Positions 1 to 5,847 of a stretch of DNA of 22,805 bases are shown here, one piece after another. The stretch lies in IMG/VR virus record IMGVR_UViG_3300031705_000056, positions 1-22,805 of that record. One strand, written 5' to 3'. Source of the DNA: a virus. The notes below the pieces were generated by a model. It worked only from the letters and a program-made list of their open reading frames with translations. It was not told where the DNA came from and made no database searches. Numbering within the stretch: the first letter of the stretch is position 1; every line of letters begins with the position of its first letter. A program made the translations under genes and the position numbers.

Positions 1-48
1 TCCATTATTTCACTCACAGGAATATATGATAATGATTATCAAGTAGAG

Positions 49-63
49 TGTTACATTGTAACA
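49..63. repeat. 15-bp inverted repeat TGTTACA-T-TGTAACA
   Basis: A perfect inverted repeat with 7-bp arms around a single T. Each arm is the TGTTACA word that recurs across the gene-free region. This is the only place where two copies face each other, which makes it a candidate binding site for a dimeric regulator. A second odd palindrome, GATAATGATTATC, lies just upstream at 28-40. Confidence 0.55.
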
Positions 64-110
64 ATAAGGTAACCCATGCAAGATATTGAATGTATAATTC
101 ATGTTCATAC

Positions 111-171
111 AGTTTAATGCTGAACCATTATTGATAAGCATTAGGAATATAGTTTAATGCTGAACTATTAT
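111..171 (+). repeat. Pair of 21-bp direct repeats, 40-bp spacing
   Basis: Positions 111-131 and 151-171 are identical except for one C/T difference (AGTTTAATGCTGAAC then C or T, then ATTAT in part). The 40-bp period is close to four helical turns. Two copies in AT-rich DNA resemble iterons or a tandem operator, but two copies alone do not settle it. Confidence 0.7.
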
Positions 172-224
172 GTGTCACCGTATTAGATACTCGGCTGGGT
201 GGCATATTCGTCAAGGTACCGGAT

Positions 225-379
225 AGGGCAGGGGTGGATTACCTTATTGTAATTGTACTGACTATCATTCAGTTGCAATATGTAGCAAAAACAATAGTTT
301 ATAGAGTTACAATCACCATTATTTGTATGACAGGGCAGGGGCCTAATTCGTAAAACCCTTATTTATAGGGCAGGGGCCT
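225..379 (+). repeat. Three copies of AGGGCAGGGG; two extended to 13 bp
   Basis: AGGGCAGGGGCCT occurs at 332-344 and 367-379, 35 bp apart. A shorter copy, AGGGCAGGGG, lies at 225-234. These G-rich blocks stand out from the AT-rich surroundings and lead into the G-run cluster at 399-431. Function unknown. Confidence 0.7.
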
Positions 380-398
380 CACCGTAACACATAAAAGA

Positions 399-431
399 GG
401 GGGGCGGCATGGGCCACTGGGGGTGCCGGGG
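399..431 (+). promoter_or_regulatory. G-quadruplex-type sequence
   Basis: Four G-runs lie at 399-404 (6 G), 411-413 (3 G), 419-423 (5 G) and 428-431 (4 G). Loops of 6, 5 and 4 bases separate them, so the stretch satisfies the usual G3+ with 1-7-base loop definition on the + strand. It lies in an otherwise AT-rich gene-free region. Such sequences can fold in single-stranded DNA or RNA and affect replication or transcription; folding here is a prediction. Confidence 0.6.
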
Positions 432-493
432 TAGTACGTATATGTACAAATACACAGAAGTGGTTTTTTAAGTCCCGTATAAAGCCTGTGCAC

Positions 494-499
494 TATAAT
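494..499 (+). promoter_or_regulatory. Perfect -10-like TATAAT without a clear -35
   Basis: TATAAT matches the sigma70 -10 consensus exactly. No TTGACA-like hexamer lies 16-18 bases upstream, and there is no extended TG motif. In AT-rich DNA this can occur by chance, so it is a weak promoter candidate for the rightward genes. Confidence 0.25.
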
Positions 500-573
500 A
501 CACAATGTAAACCCATAGAAAGTAAGTCCGATGCGGTCCTATCTAGTTAATCTCTACGATAGTGTTCACTGAT

Positions 574-590
574 TGTTACAATATGTTACA
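574..590 (+). repeat. Tandem TGTTACA words one helical turn apart
   Basis: TGTTACA occurs at 574-580 and again at 584-590, exactly 10 bp apart, so both copies face the same side of the helix. The same word appears next to each perfect palindrome downstream (755-761 and 811-817). This arrangement suggests cooperative protein binding. Confidence 0.5.
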
Positions 591-680
591 GTTGTATCAC
601 AATGTGGTACATAATGTGTCATTATTCATTTTAGGGGTTGTGGGGGTACTTTCTTTAACTATAACTACGTAGTAGTAGTA

Positions 681-953
681 GAGAGTAGCTACATTTCTTA
701 GTAATAAATAAAAACAAGTAATAAATAAGAAGAGTAGCTACTCTATATAAGAGTTGTTACATAAAGGTCAGTGGAAGAGGAAGAGTAGCTACTCTATAGT
801 AGTAACTCTATGTTACATTAAAGTATAAATAGCCTCTTGTAGTTTGTATTCTTATGAAGTATACTGTTTATAGTAACAGAACTCGTAACAACTAATAATA
901 ATAGAGAACGTTACAACGAACTGGTACGTGTTGCACTCTATGTAGCTACTCTC
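681..953. repeat. Four GTAGCTAC-centred sites, two perfect 14-bp palindromes
   Basis: AGAGTAGCTACTCT, its own reverse complement, occurs at 731-744 and 782-795, 51 bp apart. Both copies continue as ATA and are followed 10-15 bases later by TGTTACAT. Two half-versions flank them in opposite orientation: GAGAGTAGCTAC at 681-692 and its exact reverse complement GTAGCTACTCTC at 942-953. The last site ends just before the first gene. An 11-bp GTAATAAATAA direct repeat (701-711, 718-728) lies between the first and second sites. The layout looks like an operator array for a dimeric DNA-binding protein, or an origin. Confidence 0.65.
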
Positions 954-1019
954 CTCATGCGTAGTTTGCGGCACGTACCATATTTCCCCCCTATTAAAGT
1001 AATAAAAGTGTTGACTATC

Positions 1020-1277
1020 ATGTCTAAACGCATACAACTATATGCATCTGATTCCGTATTAGAAGATTTCTACTCTGCATTAGCAAACAATGATGCTAGA
1101 GCTTTCTCGCGTGTACATATTCCTCGTAGTGACGTGTTCTACGTTAGAGAGCATCTACGTTCTGTATTCCCAGATAAAGAATTAACCTTAGATTACGTAG
1201 AGCGGTGTATGTACCTTGAAGGTATGCTAAAGAAACATGATGTATTAGACCCTGACAGGAAAAGACACTATGAGTGA
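1020..1277 (+). CDS. Hypothetical small protein, first gene of the late block
   Basis: An 85-residue protein starting MSKRIQLYAS. I do not recognise the family. It is mixed charged and probably helical, with no signal peptide or membrane segment. The frame stays open up to 957, but the extra N-terminus (MRSLRHVPYF...) runs into the palindromic sites and neither start has a strong ribosome-binding site. I therefore prefer the ATG at 1020. The 3' end overlaps the next gene by 8 bases, which indicates co-transcription and probably coupled translation. As the first gene after the control region it is the one most directly exposed to regulation there. Confidence 0.6.
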   Translation: MSKRIQLYASDSVLEDFYSALANNDARAFSRVHIPRSDVFYVREHLRSVFPDKELTLDYVERCMYLEGMLKKHDVLDPDRKRHYE

Positions 1278-1548
1278 CATTAAGAAGAAACCTGCTAAGA
1301 AGAAACGTAACTACACCATGAGTGGTGAAGGTAAATATGACAAGTCACCTAAGCGTATGGCTGATAACCGTGGCCGTAAGAAGGCACGTTATGCTATGGA
1401 GAAGGGTGGAGCCGTAACTAAGGGTGATGGTAAGGATGTTGACCATAAGGATGGTAATCCTCGTAATAATGCTAAGTCTAACTTACGTGTACAGTCTGCA
1501 AGCACTAACAGAAGCTACCCTCGTAACAAGAAGGCTGGCAAGGCCTAA
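1270..1548 (+). CDS. HNH-endonuclease-like basic protein
   Basis: 92 residues, very rich in lysine and arginine. Residues 57-81 carry an HNH-like core: VDHKDGNPRNN, then SNLRV and STNRS, with Asp58-His59, Asn67 and Asn71-Leu72 in the pattern of the HNH family. The classical zinc-binding cysteines are absent, and the first 50 residues are a basic, low-complexity tail. HNH proteins near terminase genes of tailed phages can take part in DNA packaging or cleavage; here the terminase lies 3.5 kb downstream, so that role is only plausible. An AGGAAAAG ribosome-binding site precedes the start, which overlaps the upstream gene. It contains a KGGAV word also found in the 886-aa virion protein. Confidence 0.75.
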   Translation: MSDIKKKPAKKKRNYTMSGEGKYDKSPKRMADNRGRKKARYAMEKGGAVTKGDGKDVDHKDGNPRNNAKSNLRVQSASTNRSYPRNKKAGKA

Positions 1549-1590
1549 GCACAATACATAGTTTTAATCTAATTAGCTGGAAAATAGGTA

Positions 1591-1869
1591 ATGGCAATAG
1601 AATACAGGGGTGAGACGTTTGAAGGTTACAACAAGCCTAAGCGTACCCCTAAACATCCTTCTAAGTCCCATGCAGTACTTGCCAAGGAAGGTGACACCAT
1701 TAAGCTCATCCGCTTTGGTGAGCAGGGAGCCTCAACAGCAGGCAAACCCAAGGAGGGTGAATCTGACCGCATGAAGGCTAAGCGTAAGAGCTTTAAGGCT
1801 AGACACGGTAAGAACATTGCCAAGGGTAAGATGAGCGCAGCATACTGGGCAGATAAGGTTAAGTGGTAA
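1591..1869 (+). CDS. Conserved small basic phage protein (function unknown)
   Basis: 92 residues. The N-terminus (AIEYRGETFEGYNKPKRTPKHPSKSHAVL) and the C-terminus (KARHGKNIAKGKMSAAYW, then ADKVKW) have the look of a strongly conserved family that I recall from marine phage genomes, where it has no assigned function. The protein is basic, with no membrane segment and no obvious catalytic motif. The end AYWADKVKW could be a binding surface. It follows the HNH-like gene after 42 bases and is abutted by the next small gene, which starts two bases after its stop. Confidence 0.75.
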   Translation: MAIEYRGETFEGYNKPKRTPKHPSKSHAVLAKEGDTIKLIRFGEQGASTAGKPKEGESDRMKAKRKSFKARHGKNIAKGKMSAAYWADKVKW

Positions 1870-1870
1870 C

Positions 1871-2017
1871 ATGTCTTTGTACGAAAACATTCATAAGAAG
1901 AAAGCCCGTATTAAAGCGGGTAGCAAGGAAACAATGCGTACTCCTGGAAGTAGGGGTGCTCCTACTGCAGCTAACTTTAAAGCAGCAGCTAAAACAGCAA
2001 AGGTTAAAAAGAAATGA
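1871..2017 (+). CDS. 48-residue basic small protein
   Basis: A short frame, MSLYENIHKKKARIKAGSKE and on to a KVKKK end, 48 residues. I support it as a gene for three reasons. It fills the space between neighbours exactly: it starts two bases after the upstream stop and ends in an ATGA overlap with the next start at 2014. Its composition matches the surrounding lysine-rich proteins. The MSLYxNI...PGxxGAPTAxxFxxAAKTAK pattern is one I recall from marine phage genomes. Function unknown. Confidence 0.7.
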   Translation: MSLYENIHKKKARIKAGSKETMRTPGSRGAPTAANFKAAAKTAKVKKK

Positions 2018-2220
2018 AAAGTGGATACCATAAAATGCCAAATGGTAAGATGATGAAAGATGAGGAAATGAAACCTAGTTCTGGATACAGCCATGGTGGA
2101 ATGACTAAGAAAAAGCCTAAGAAACCTACACGGGGTATGAGGGCAGGTTACGCTCATGGTGGATTAGCTTGTGGTGCAGATATGAAGCCAGCAAACCCTA
2201 TCAGTACAAAGCGTTCTTAA
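2014..2220 (+). CDS. Small Gly/Lys-rich protein with HGG motifs
   Basis: 68 residues containing two related segments, GYSHGGMTKKKPKK near residue 24 and GYAHGGLACG near residue 45. Much of it is low complexity and probably disordered. The HGG(M/L)xKKK pattern resembles the KGG motifs of the 886-aa virion protein, whose C-terminus reads GFAKGGLMKKK. It starts inside an ATGA overlap with the 48-codon gene and ends one base before the next gene. I do not recognise a function; a capsid-associated or DNA-binding role would fit the charge but is speculation. Confidence 0.65.
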   Translation: MKSGYHKMPNGKMMKDEEMKPSSGYSHGGMTKKKPKKPTRGMRAGYAHGGLACGADMKPANPISTKRS

Positions 2221-2221
2221 C

Positions 2222-2476
2222 ATGAAGTATTATCAAAAGTACCAGACTGCACTAGAGGCTGCAGGGTATCGTGTAGATGAGCATGGCTATGTATGGGATT
2301 CTAGAGGTAATCAATCAGCTGGTGAAGACAACTACGGCAATGTACAGAGTAAAGACCCTAACGTTACAGATATCTGTATTGCAGAAGATGCTAAGCCTAA
2401 GAAGAAGCCTAAACCGCCTAGCAAGAAGGGCAAGATTACAAGTGGTGACACATGGGTTAAATGGGTTGATGAGTAG
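2222..2476 (+). CDS. Hypothetical small protein
   Basis: 84 residues. The first half is a mixed, probably folded segment (YYQKYQTALEAAGYRVDEHG, then YVWDSRGNQSAGEDNYGNVQ). The second half has a lysine/proline run (KPKKKPKPPSKKGK) and ends in TWVKWVDE. There is no signal peptide or membrane segment. The start lies one base after the previous stop with no ribosome-binding site of its own, so translation is probably coupled. It is the last gene of the lysine-rich cluster; an 84-bp gap follows. Confidence 0.65.
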   Translation: MKYYQKYQTALEAAGYRVDEHGYVWDSRGNQSAGEDNYGNVQSKDPNVTDICIAEDAKPKKKPKPPSKKGKITSGDTWVKWVDE

Positions 2477-2575
2477 CGGGTAGCGGGTATGCAAACTTGT
2501 ATATGTAATATACGGATATTATAGGTATAACTATGTGAGTCTAGCAAAGACTTAACACACATGGAGTTACCAAAA
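2477..2575 (+). promoter_or_regulatory. Intergenic spacer with weak promoter-like elements
   Basis: This is the first real gap after the small-gene cluster. It holds a tandem AGCGGGT pair near 2475-2488, a short perfect hairpin GTATAT-gta-ATATAC at 2499-2513, and a TATAAC (-10-like, 5 of 6) at 2526-2531. No good -35 is correctly placed for it; TTGTAT at 2498-2503 with TATAGG at 2520-2525 is an equally weak pair. A promoter for the DUF1127/exported cassette is possible. Confidence 0.25.
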
Positions 2576-2791
2576 ATGGAACTAGTATATACAGCCCCTA
2601 CCAAAGCATTCGTACTTATCAAAATAGCCCTTAAATCACTACATAAGTTTTTCTTAGCTTTAGGTGCTTCTATTGCTAAGTCACAACAACTTAGAGCCGA
2701 CTATTGGATACTGCAACATATGAGCGACAGAGACTTAAAGGACGTTGGTATTACTCGTGGCGAGATTAAAGCACGATTTGACAGTAAGTAA
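2576..2791 (+). CDS. DUF1127-type small protein (YjiS-like)
   Basis: 71 residues from the ATG at 2576, which has a GGAG Shine-Dalgarno at 2563-2566 nine bases upstream. An in-frame ATG at 2561 lacks one. The C-terminal 30 residues, RADYWILQHMSDRDLKDVGI then TRGEIKARF, match the DUF1127 pattern (L..L.DR.L.DIG.TR.EI). DUF1127 proteins are small, mostly alphaproteobacterial, and some are RNA-binding and tied to stress responses. The N-terminal half is hydrophobic/basic. In a phage this could be an acquired host gene that acts on host RNA or physiology. The motif is visible; the function is inference. Its last bases overlap the next gene. Confidence 0.7.
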   Translation: MELVYTAPTKAFVLIKIALKSLHKFFLALGASIAKSQQLRADYWILQHMSDRDLKDVGITRGEIKARFDSK

Positions 2792-3011
2792 GAAAATCCT
2801 TGCAATTATACTATTGGGGAGTATAACTACTAGTTGTAGTACTTCCTCACTAGTCCTTCCTATGTCCTGCCCTAAAGATAATAAGAAATGTCAGCGGAAC
2901 TTAGATGCACAAACTCTATCATACATTGGCCAAGATAAAGCAGCCGTACAGCTTATGTGTAGCGACCCTGATCTTCGTAATGTTATTGGCGAGGATTGCA
3001 GTAGGGAATGA
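2778..3011 (+). CDS. Small predicted lipoprotein
   Basis: From the TTG at 2778 the product is 77 residues: MTVSKKILAIILLGSITTSC, a basic start, a hydrophobic core and a lipobox-like TTS-Cys with Ser at +2, which would favour outer-membrane sorting. Mature residues include three further cysteines and the segment DAQTLSYIGQDKAAVQLMCS. No ATG exists in frame; the frame remains open to a TTG at 2745. The start overlaps the end of the DUF1127 gene and the 3' end overlaps the next gene's signal-peptide region by 107 bases. It is possibly an outer spanin-like or surface lipoprotein; I am unsure which. Confidence 0.55.
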   Translation: MTVSKKILAIILLGSITTSCSTSSLVLPMSCPKDNKKCQRNLDAQTLSYIGQDKAAVQLMCSDPDLRNVIGEDCSRE

Positions 3012-3609
3012 TGTTACAGGTGATTTTAGTAATAACTATCAAGATTCAATAGTAGATAGTAATAACGAAGAGAGTGCTACTACTAACAACTACAATGCCA
3101 CAGGCGCTGGTAGTGCTGCCCCTGTAATGAGTGCAATAGCACCTACTATTATGGGTGCAGGTGGTAACGACAGTTGCTTAATGCCTCTTACTACAGGTAT
3201 TCAGGTTACAATGTTTGGTTTTAGTACAGGTGGAGCTATACAGGATGAGGCTTGTAACAGACGTAAGAACGCTAGGCTATTAGGAGCACCACAGCAAGTG
3301 GGTGGACTAGGCCTGCAAGTTTCAGCTATTAGTATTCTCTGCCAAGACCCCGTTGTCTTTCGTAGTATGATGTTAGCAAATACACCCTGTCCCATTAATG
3401 ACATTAAGACAGGTAAGTTGCTCATGGGGAGAGCAGCAATACAGAAGTACAGGGATAATCCATCTGTTTACATAGTTGGTTATATTCTTGACATAAAGTT
3501 TTGGAATATCCTTTTAAGGGTGGGAGAGGAAGACACAGATGAAGGTATTATTGAAGACAATGCTCCTAGGCTCAGCCTTAGTGACCGTTTCCGCAGTAGC
3601 AAACGCTAA
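2905..3609 (+). CDS. Predicted secreted phage protein
   Basis: The mature part from about residue 35 (NDVTGDFSNNYQDSIVDSNN...) carries NNYNATGAGSAAPVMSAIAP, a CNRRKNARLLG segment, LQVSAISILCQDP and a terminal LSLSDRFRSSKR. I recall similar proteins upstream of the terminase genes in marine phages, without known function. Residues 17-34 (LCVATLIFVMLLARIAVG) read as a signal peptide in frame with the mature part. The start could be ATG 2905, TTG 2926 (MAKIKQPYSLCV...) or ATG 2980; 2905 has a weak CGGA upstream. Whichever is used, the signal peptide is encoded over the 3' end of the lipoprotein gene in another frame. Several cysteines suggest disulphides in the periplasm. Confidence 0.6.
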   Translation: MHKLYHTLAKIKQPYSLCVATLIFVMLLARIAVGNDVTGDFSNNYQDSIVDSNNEESATTNNYNATGAGSAAPVMSAIAPTIMGAGGNDSCLMPLTTGIQVTMFGFSTGGAIQDEACNRRKNARLLGAPQQVGGLGLQVSAISILCQDPVVFRSMMLANTPCPINDIKTGKLLMGRAAIQKYRDNPSVYIVGYILDIKFWNILLRVGEEDTDEGIIEDNAPRLSLSDRFRSSKR

Positions 3610-4363
3610 CCAAGACCATACTCTAACGGGGCAGCAGAAGATTGATCAGCTTATTGCCTCTATTGGTGATATACAATCTCGTATTATAGATAGTGGTGTT
3701 CGTACTGTAGGTGCCGTAGGTTATGCCGCTATTGGTGGTGTTGTTACTGATGGCGCGATGAATGAAGGTCTTATTACAGCAGATGAATTAGGTGCTTACC
3801 TAAATGCTAGGGCAATGGTTCTTACTCATGACTACGCTATTGCTACCACAGCAGAGCAGTTATTCATGCAGGAACATGCAGCTAATATGAATGGTCTTAA
3901 TATAGCAGTAGACAATCTTACTGTAGCAACATCTGTAATAATGTCAGCAGTAGAAGTTGCCAATATTGCAGTTGACGCAGACACTAAGCCTGAGCAAGTA
4001 GCACTACAGGGTCTGGTAGCTACTGATGAGTACAGTATTGATGCTGTAGAGGTTAATACTTACAATGAAGCTGTTACAGCAGTAGAACAGTTTGCACAGC
4101 AGGCTGGTGCTTTTATGTCTGCAGCTAATAATAATGATCTGACAGCAAGTATTGACTCTTATGCTACTCAAGGTAACTTCTTGGTTGGTAGCTACACAGC
4201 TATTACGTACACACAAAGCGTTGATGAGTTTGTAATTACATGGGCTGACTCTGGGTTTAACTCTGGTTGGCAGGGTTACTTAAGCCCTGATATGAAGAAC
4301 GCAGGTGAGCTATATGCAGCAGGTGAATACATTAATGAATATGGCGGTTATCCGACACAATGA
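3539..4363 (+). CDS. Predicted exported helical protein
   Basis: 274 residues with a textbook Sec signal peptide, MKVLLKTMLLGSALVTVSAV then ANA, likely cleaved before NQDHT. The mature protein is alanine-rich and mostly helical, with no recognised domain. A strong Shine-Dalgarno (GAGAGGAAG) fixes the start at 3539, even though this lies 71 bases inside the preceding gene. As with the previous pair, the signal peptide is therefore encoded in an overlap. It ends in an ATGA overlap with the coiled-coil membrane protein. Function unknown; it is part of an exported/membrane cassette that may act at the host envelope or on the particle. Confidence 0.65.
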   Translation: MKVLLKTMLLGSALVTVSAVANANQDHTLTGQQKIDQLIASIGDIQSRIIDSGVRTVGAVGYAAIGGVVTDGAMNEGLITADELGAYLNARAMVLTHDYAIATTAEQLFMQEHAANMNGLNIAVDNLTVATSVIMSAVEVANIAVDADTKPEQVALQGLVATDEYSIDAVEVNTYNEAVTAVEQFAQQAGAFMSAANNNDLTASIDSYATQGNFLVGSYTAITYTQSVDEFVITWADSGFNSGWQGYLSPDMKNAGELYAAGEYINEYGGYPTQ

Positions 4364-5040
4364 TGGACTTTTCATTTAACATTGCAGGGTATAACATTAA
4401 GGGTTGGATGGTGGCTGTAGCCCTTCCAATTCTTTCTTCCATTGCAGGGGGTGTTTACTGGTCTTATGATACACTGCAGCGTTTCTATGGTGTAGAAAAA
4501 GGTATTCAACTAGTCGCAGTTAAGTCTAAAGCATTTGACGCCAAAGCAGATGAATTAACTACACTTATTACTTCTGTTGAGACTAAAGCCCAGAGAGAGA
4601 TTGCTACTGTAAATGCTGAACTTAATATAGATTTACAGGAAATAAACAATACTCTTAATTCTAAGATGCTAAGTCTTAATGCACTAGCTGTTACTGAGTT
4701 ACAGTCCCTTGAAGCAAGTCTTACATCTCTTATACAGAACCTAGAAGCTAGTACAAATACTAATAATAAAGGTTTAGATGCACGTCTTACTTCTCGTATT
4801 CAAACTCTTGAGCAAGCCATACTAGATAATGATGTACGTGGTTTAAACGAGAAGCTTGCAAAGCTATCTACAAACATGACTCAGATTCTTGAACAGCAGA
4901 AAGTTCTTTTAGACTTGCGTAGTCAGGTAGATAAAGCTACAACTATTACAGATGGACTAGGCAATACACTTGATACTCTAGAAACAGAGGTCAATGACAT
5001 ATGGAAAGCATATGATGAACTAGTCGATAATCCACTATAA
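4360..5040 (+). CDS. Single-pass membrane protein with coiled coil
   Basis: 226 residues. Residues 16-34 (WMVAVALPILSSIAGGVYW) form one membrane segment near the N-terminus. The rest, about residues 45-220, is a long heptad-rich helical stretch (ELTTLITSVETKAQREIATV onward; LRSQVDKATT near the end). The shape, an N-terminal anchor plus coiled coil, is that of an inner-membrane spanin or of a holin-associated protein, but no endolysin or holin is visible nearby, so this is only a structural analogy. The start codon sits in an ATGATGG overlapping the upstream stop. A ten-base gap with AAGGAA leads into the terminase genes. Confidence 0.6.
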   Translation: MMDFSFNIAGYNIKGWMVAVALPILSSIAGGVYWSYDTLQRFYGVEKGIQLVAVKSKAFDAKADELTTLITSVETKAQREIATVNAELNIDLQEINNTLNSKMLSLNALAVTELQSLEASLTSLIQNLEASTNTNNKGLDARLTSRIQTLEQAILDNDVRGLNEKLAKLSTNMTQILEQQKVLLDLRSQVDKATTITDGLGNTLDTLETEVNDIWKAYDELVDNPL

Positions 5041-5050
5041 GGAATACACT

Positions 5051-5422
5051 ATGGCACGTAGCCTCACAGAAAACCAACAGAAGTTCCTAGAAGTATTGTT
5101 TGATGATGCAGGCGGTGATGTTGTATTAGCAAAGCGTCTTGCAGGGTATAGTGAGAAAACGCCTACACGTTTAATTGTTGAAGCCCTTAAAGATGAGATT
5201 GCAGATGCCACACGCTCCTACTTCTCTCGCTCTGCACCAAAGGCCGTTATGGCTCTTGTTGGTGCTCTAGCTGACCCTACTGAGTTAGGTATAAAAGAGA
5301 AGATGGCTGCAGCTAAGGACTTGCTTGATCGTGCTGGACTTGGTAAAGTAGAAAAAATGGACGTTACTTCTAATGGAGGTGGTATCTTTTATCTGCCACC
5401 AAAAGAAGGTAACAACGAGTAA
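5051..5422 (+). CDS. terS: Terminase small subunit
   Basis: 123 residues. The N-terminal half (TENQQKFLEVLFDDAGGDVV, then LAKRLAGYSEKTPTRLIVEA) has the helix-turn-helix layout of small terminases that recognise phage DNA for packaging. The middle (APKAVMALVGALADP...KMAAAKDLLDRAG) resembles the oligomerisation region of these proteins. The end GGGIFYLPPK is typical of the marine phage family as I recall it. A ribosome-binding site AAGGAA lies upstream. It is followed directly by a second DNA-binding-like protein and the large subunit, the expected order. The assignment rests on motif shape and context. Confidence 0.75.
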   Translation: MARSLTENQQKFLEVLFDDAGGDVVLAKRLAGYSEKTPTRLIVEALKDEIADATRSYFSRSAPKAVMALVGALADPTELGIKEKMAAAKDLLDRAGLGKVEKMDVTSNGGGIFYLPPKEGNNE

Positions 5423-5424
5423 CA

Positions 5425-5847
5425 TTGCCTAGATATGATTTTGATAGAGACTTAGGGTTTTGGGAGTTACCAAAGCCTTTTAAGGGCAAACAGAAAGAGT
5501 GGCACGTAATAGCACGTGTTACTTTGAGGCAGGTACCTTTTGGTTACAGAATACACCCAGAGGATGACAATCTTTTAGAGCCTATTTCTGAAGAACTAGA
5601 AGCATTAGAGCTTGCAAAGCGACATTTAAAGCAGTACTCTTACCGAGAAGTAGCACAATGGCTAAGTAAGACTACAGGACGTTACATCTCACACATGGGA
5701 TTGCATAAGAGAGTTAAAGTTGAGCAAAGACGTAAGACATCAGCTGCAATTAAACGCAAGCTTGCCAGAAGGCTCCAAGAAACGCTCACGCAAATCGAAA
5801 AGCTTGAAGAAGGCCGTGTCGGAAGCTACAGTATCCGCGAAGATTGA
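5425..5847 (+). CDS. Conserved protein of the packaging module, HTH-like
   Basis: 140 residues starting at a TTG three bases after the terminase small-subunit stop. The N-terminus YDFDRDLGFWELPKPFKGKQ is followed by ALELAKRHLKQYSYREVAQW and LSKTTGRYISHMGLHKRVKV, a clear helix-turn-helix-like segment similar to resolvase-type HTH. A basic tail of arginines and a short coiled coil follow. I recall this family sitting between small and large terminases in marine phages. It may help the small subunit bind DNA or may itself define the packaging site. Its 3' end overlaps the large-subunit frame by up to 128 bases. Confidence 0.65.
   Translation: MPRYDFDRDLGFWELPKPFKGKQKEWHVIARVTLRQVPFGYRIHPEDDNLLEPISEELEALELAKRHLKQYSYREVAQWLSKTTGRYISHMGLHKRVKVEQRRKTSAAIKRKLARRLQETLTQIEKLEEGRVGSYSIRED

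Larger units (their letters stand above)
1..956. promoter_or_regulatory. Long gene-free control region rich in repeats and palindromes
   Basis: No open frame here has convincing coding character. The only candidate on the + strand is a 13-residue frame at 76-117 with an AAGG at 66-69, perhaps a leader peptide. What the stretch does hold is repeated sequence: GTTACA or TGTAAC occurs at 50-55, 57-62, 306-311, 575-580, 585-590, 756-761, 812-817 and 910-915, against less than one expected by chance. It also contains direct repeats, a G-rich cluster and GTAGCTAC-centred palindromes, listed separately. Its place just upstream of the rightward late genes fits a promoter/operator region, a replication origin, or both. 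That role is inference; the repeats are directly visible. Confidence 0.6.

Noticed and set aside
28-40. GATAATGATTATC, similar to part of a Fur box
   Set aside because: Only a 13-bp palindrome in AT-rich DNA, not the full 19-bp pattern, and no iron-related gene is nearby.
111-795. Repeats in the control region as a CRISPR array
   Set aside because: Repeat units are different families, too few copies and no regular spacers; no cas genes are present.
1-956. tRNA or other structured RNA gene
   Set aside because: No T-loop GGTTCRANYC-like box or cloverleaf could be built by eye in either strand.
957-1019. Upstream start at 957 for the first gene
   Set aside because: No ribosome-binding site, and the added residues overlap the palindromic site; the ATG at 1020 gives a more natural N-terminus.
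852-1037. 61-codon minus-strand frame at the edge of the gene-free region
   Set aside because: Tyr/Cys-rich composition of AT-rich noncoding DNA, no ribosome-binding site, and it overlaps a plausible + gene.
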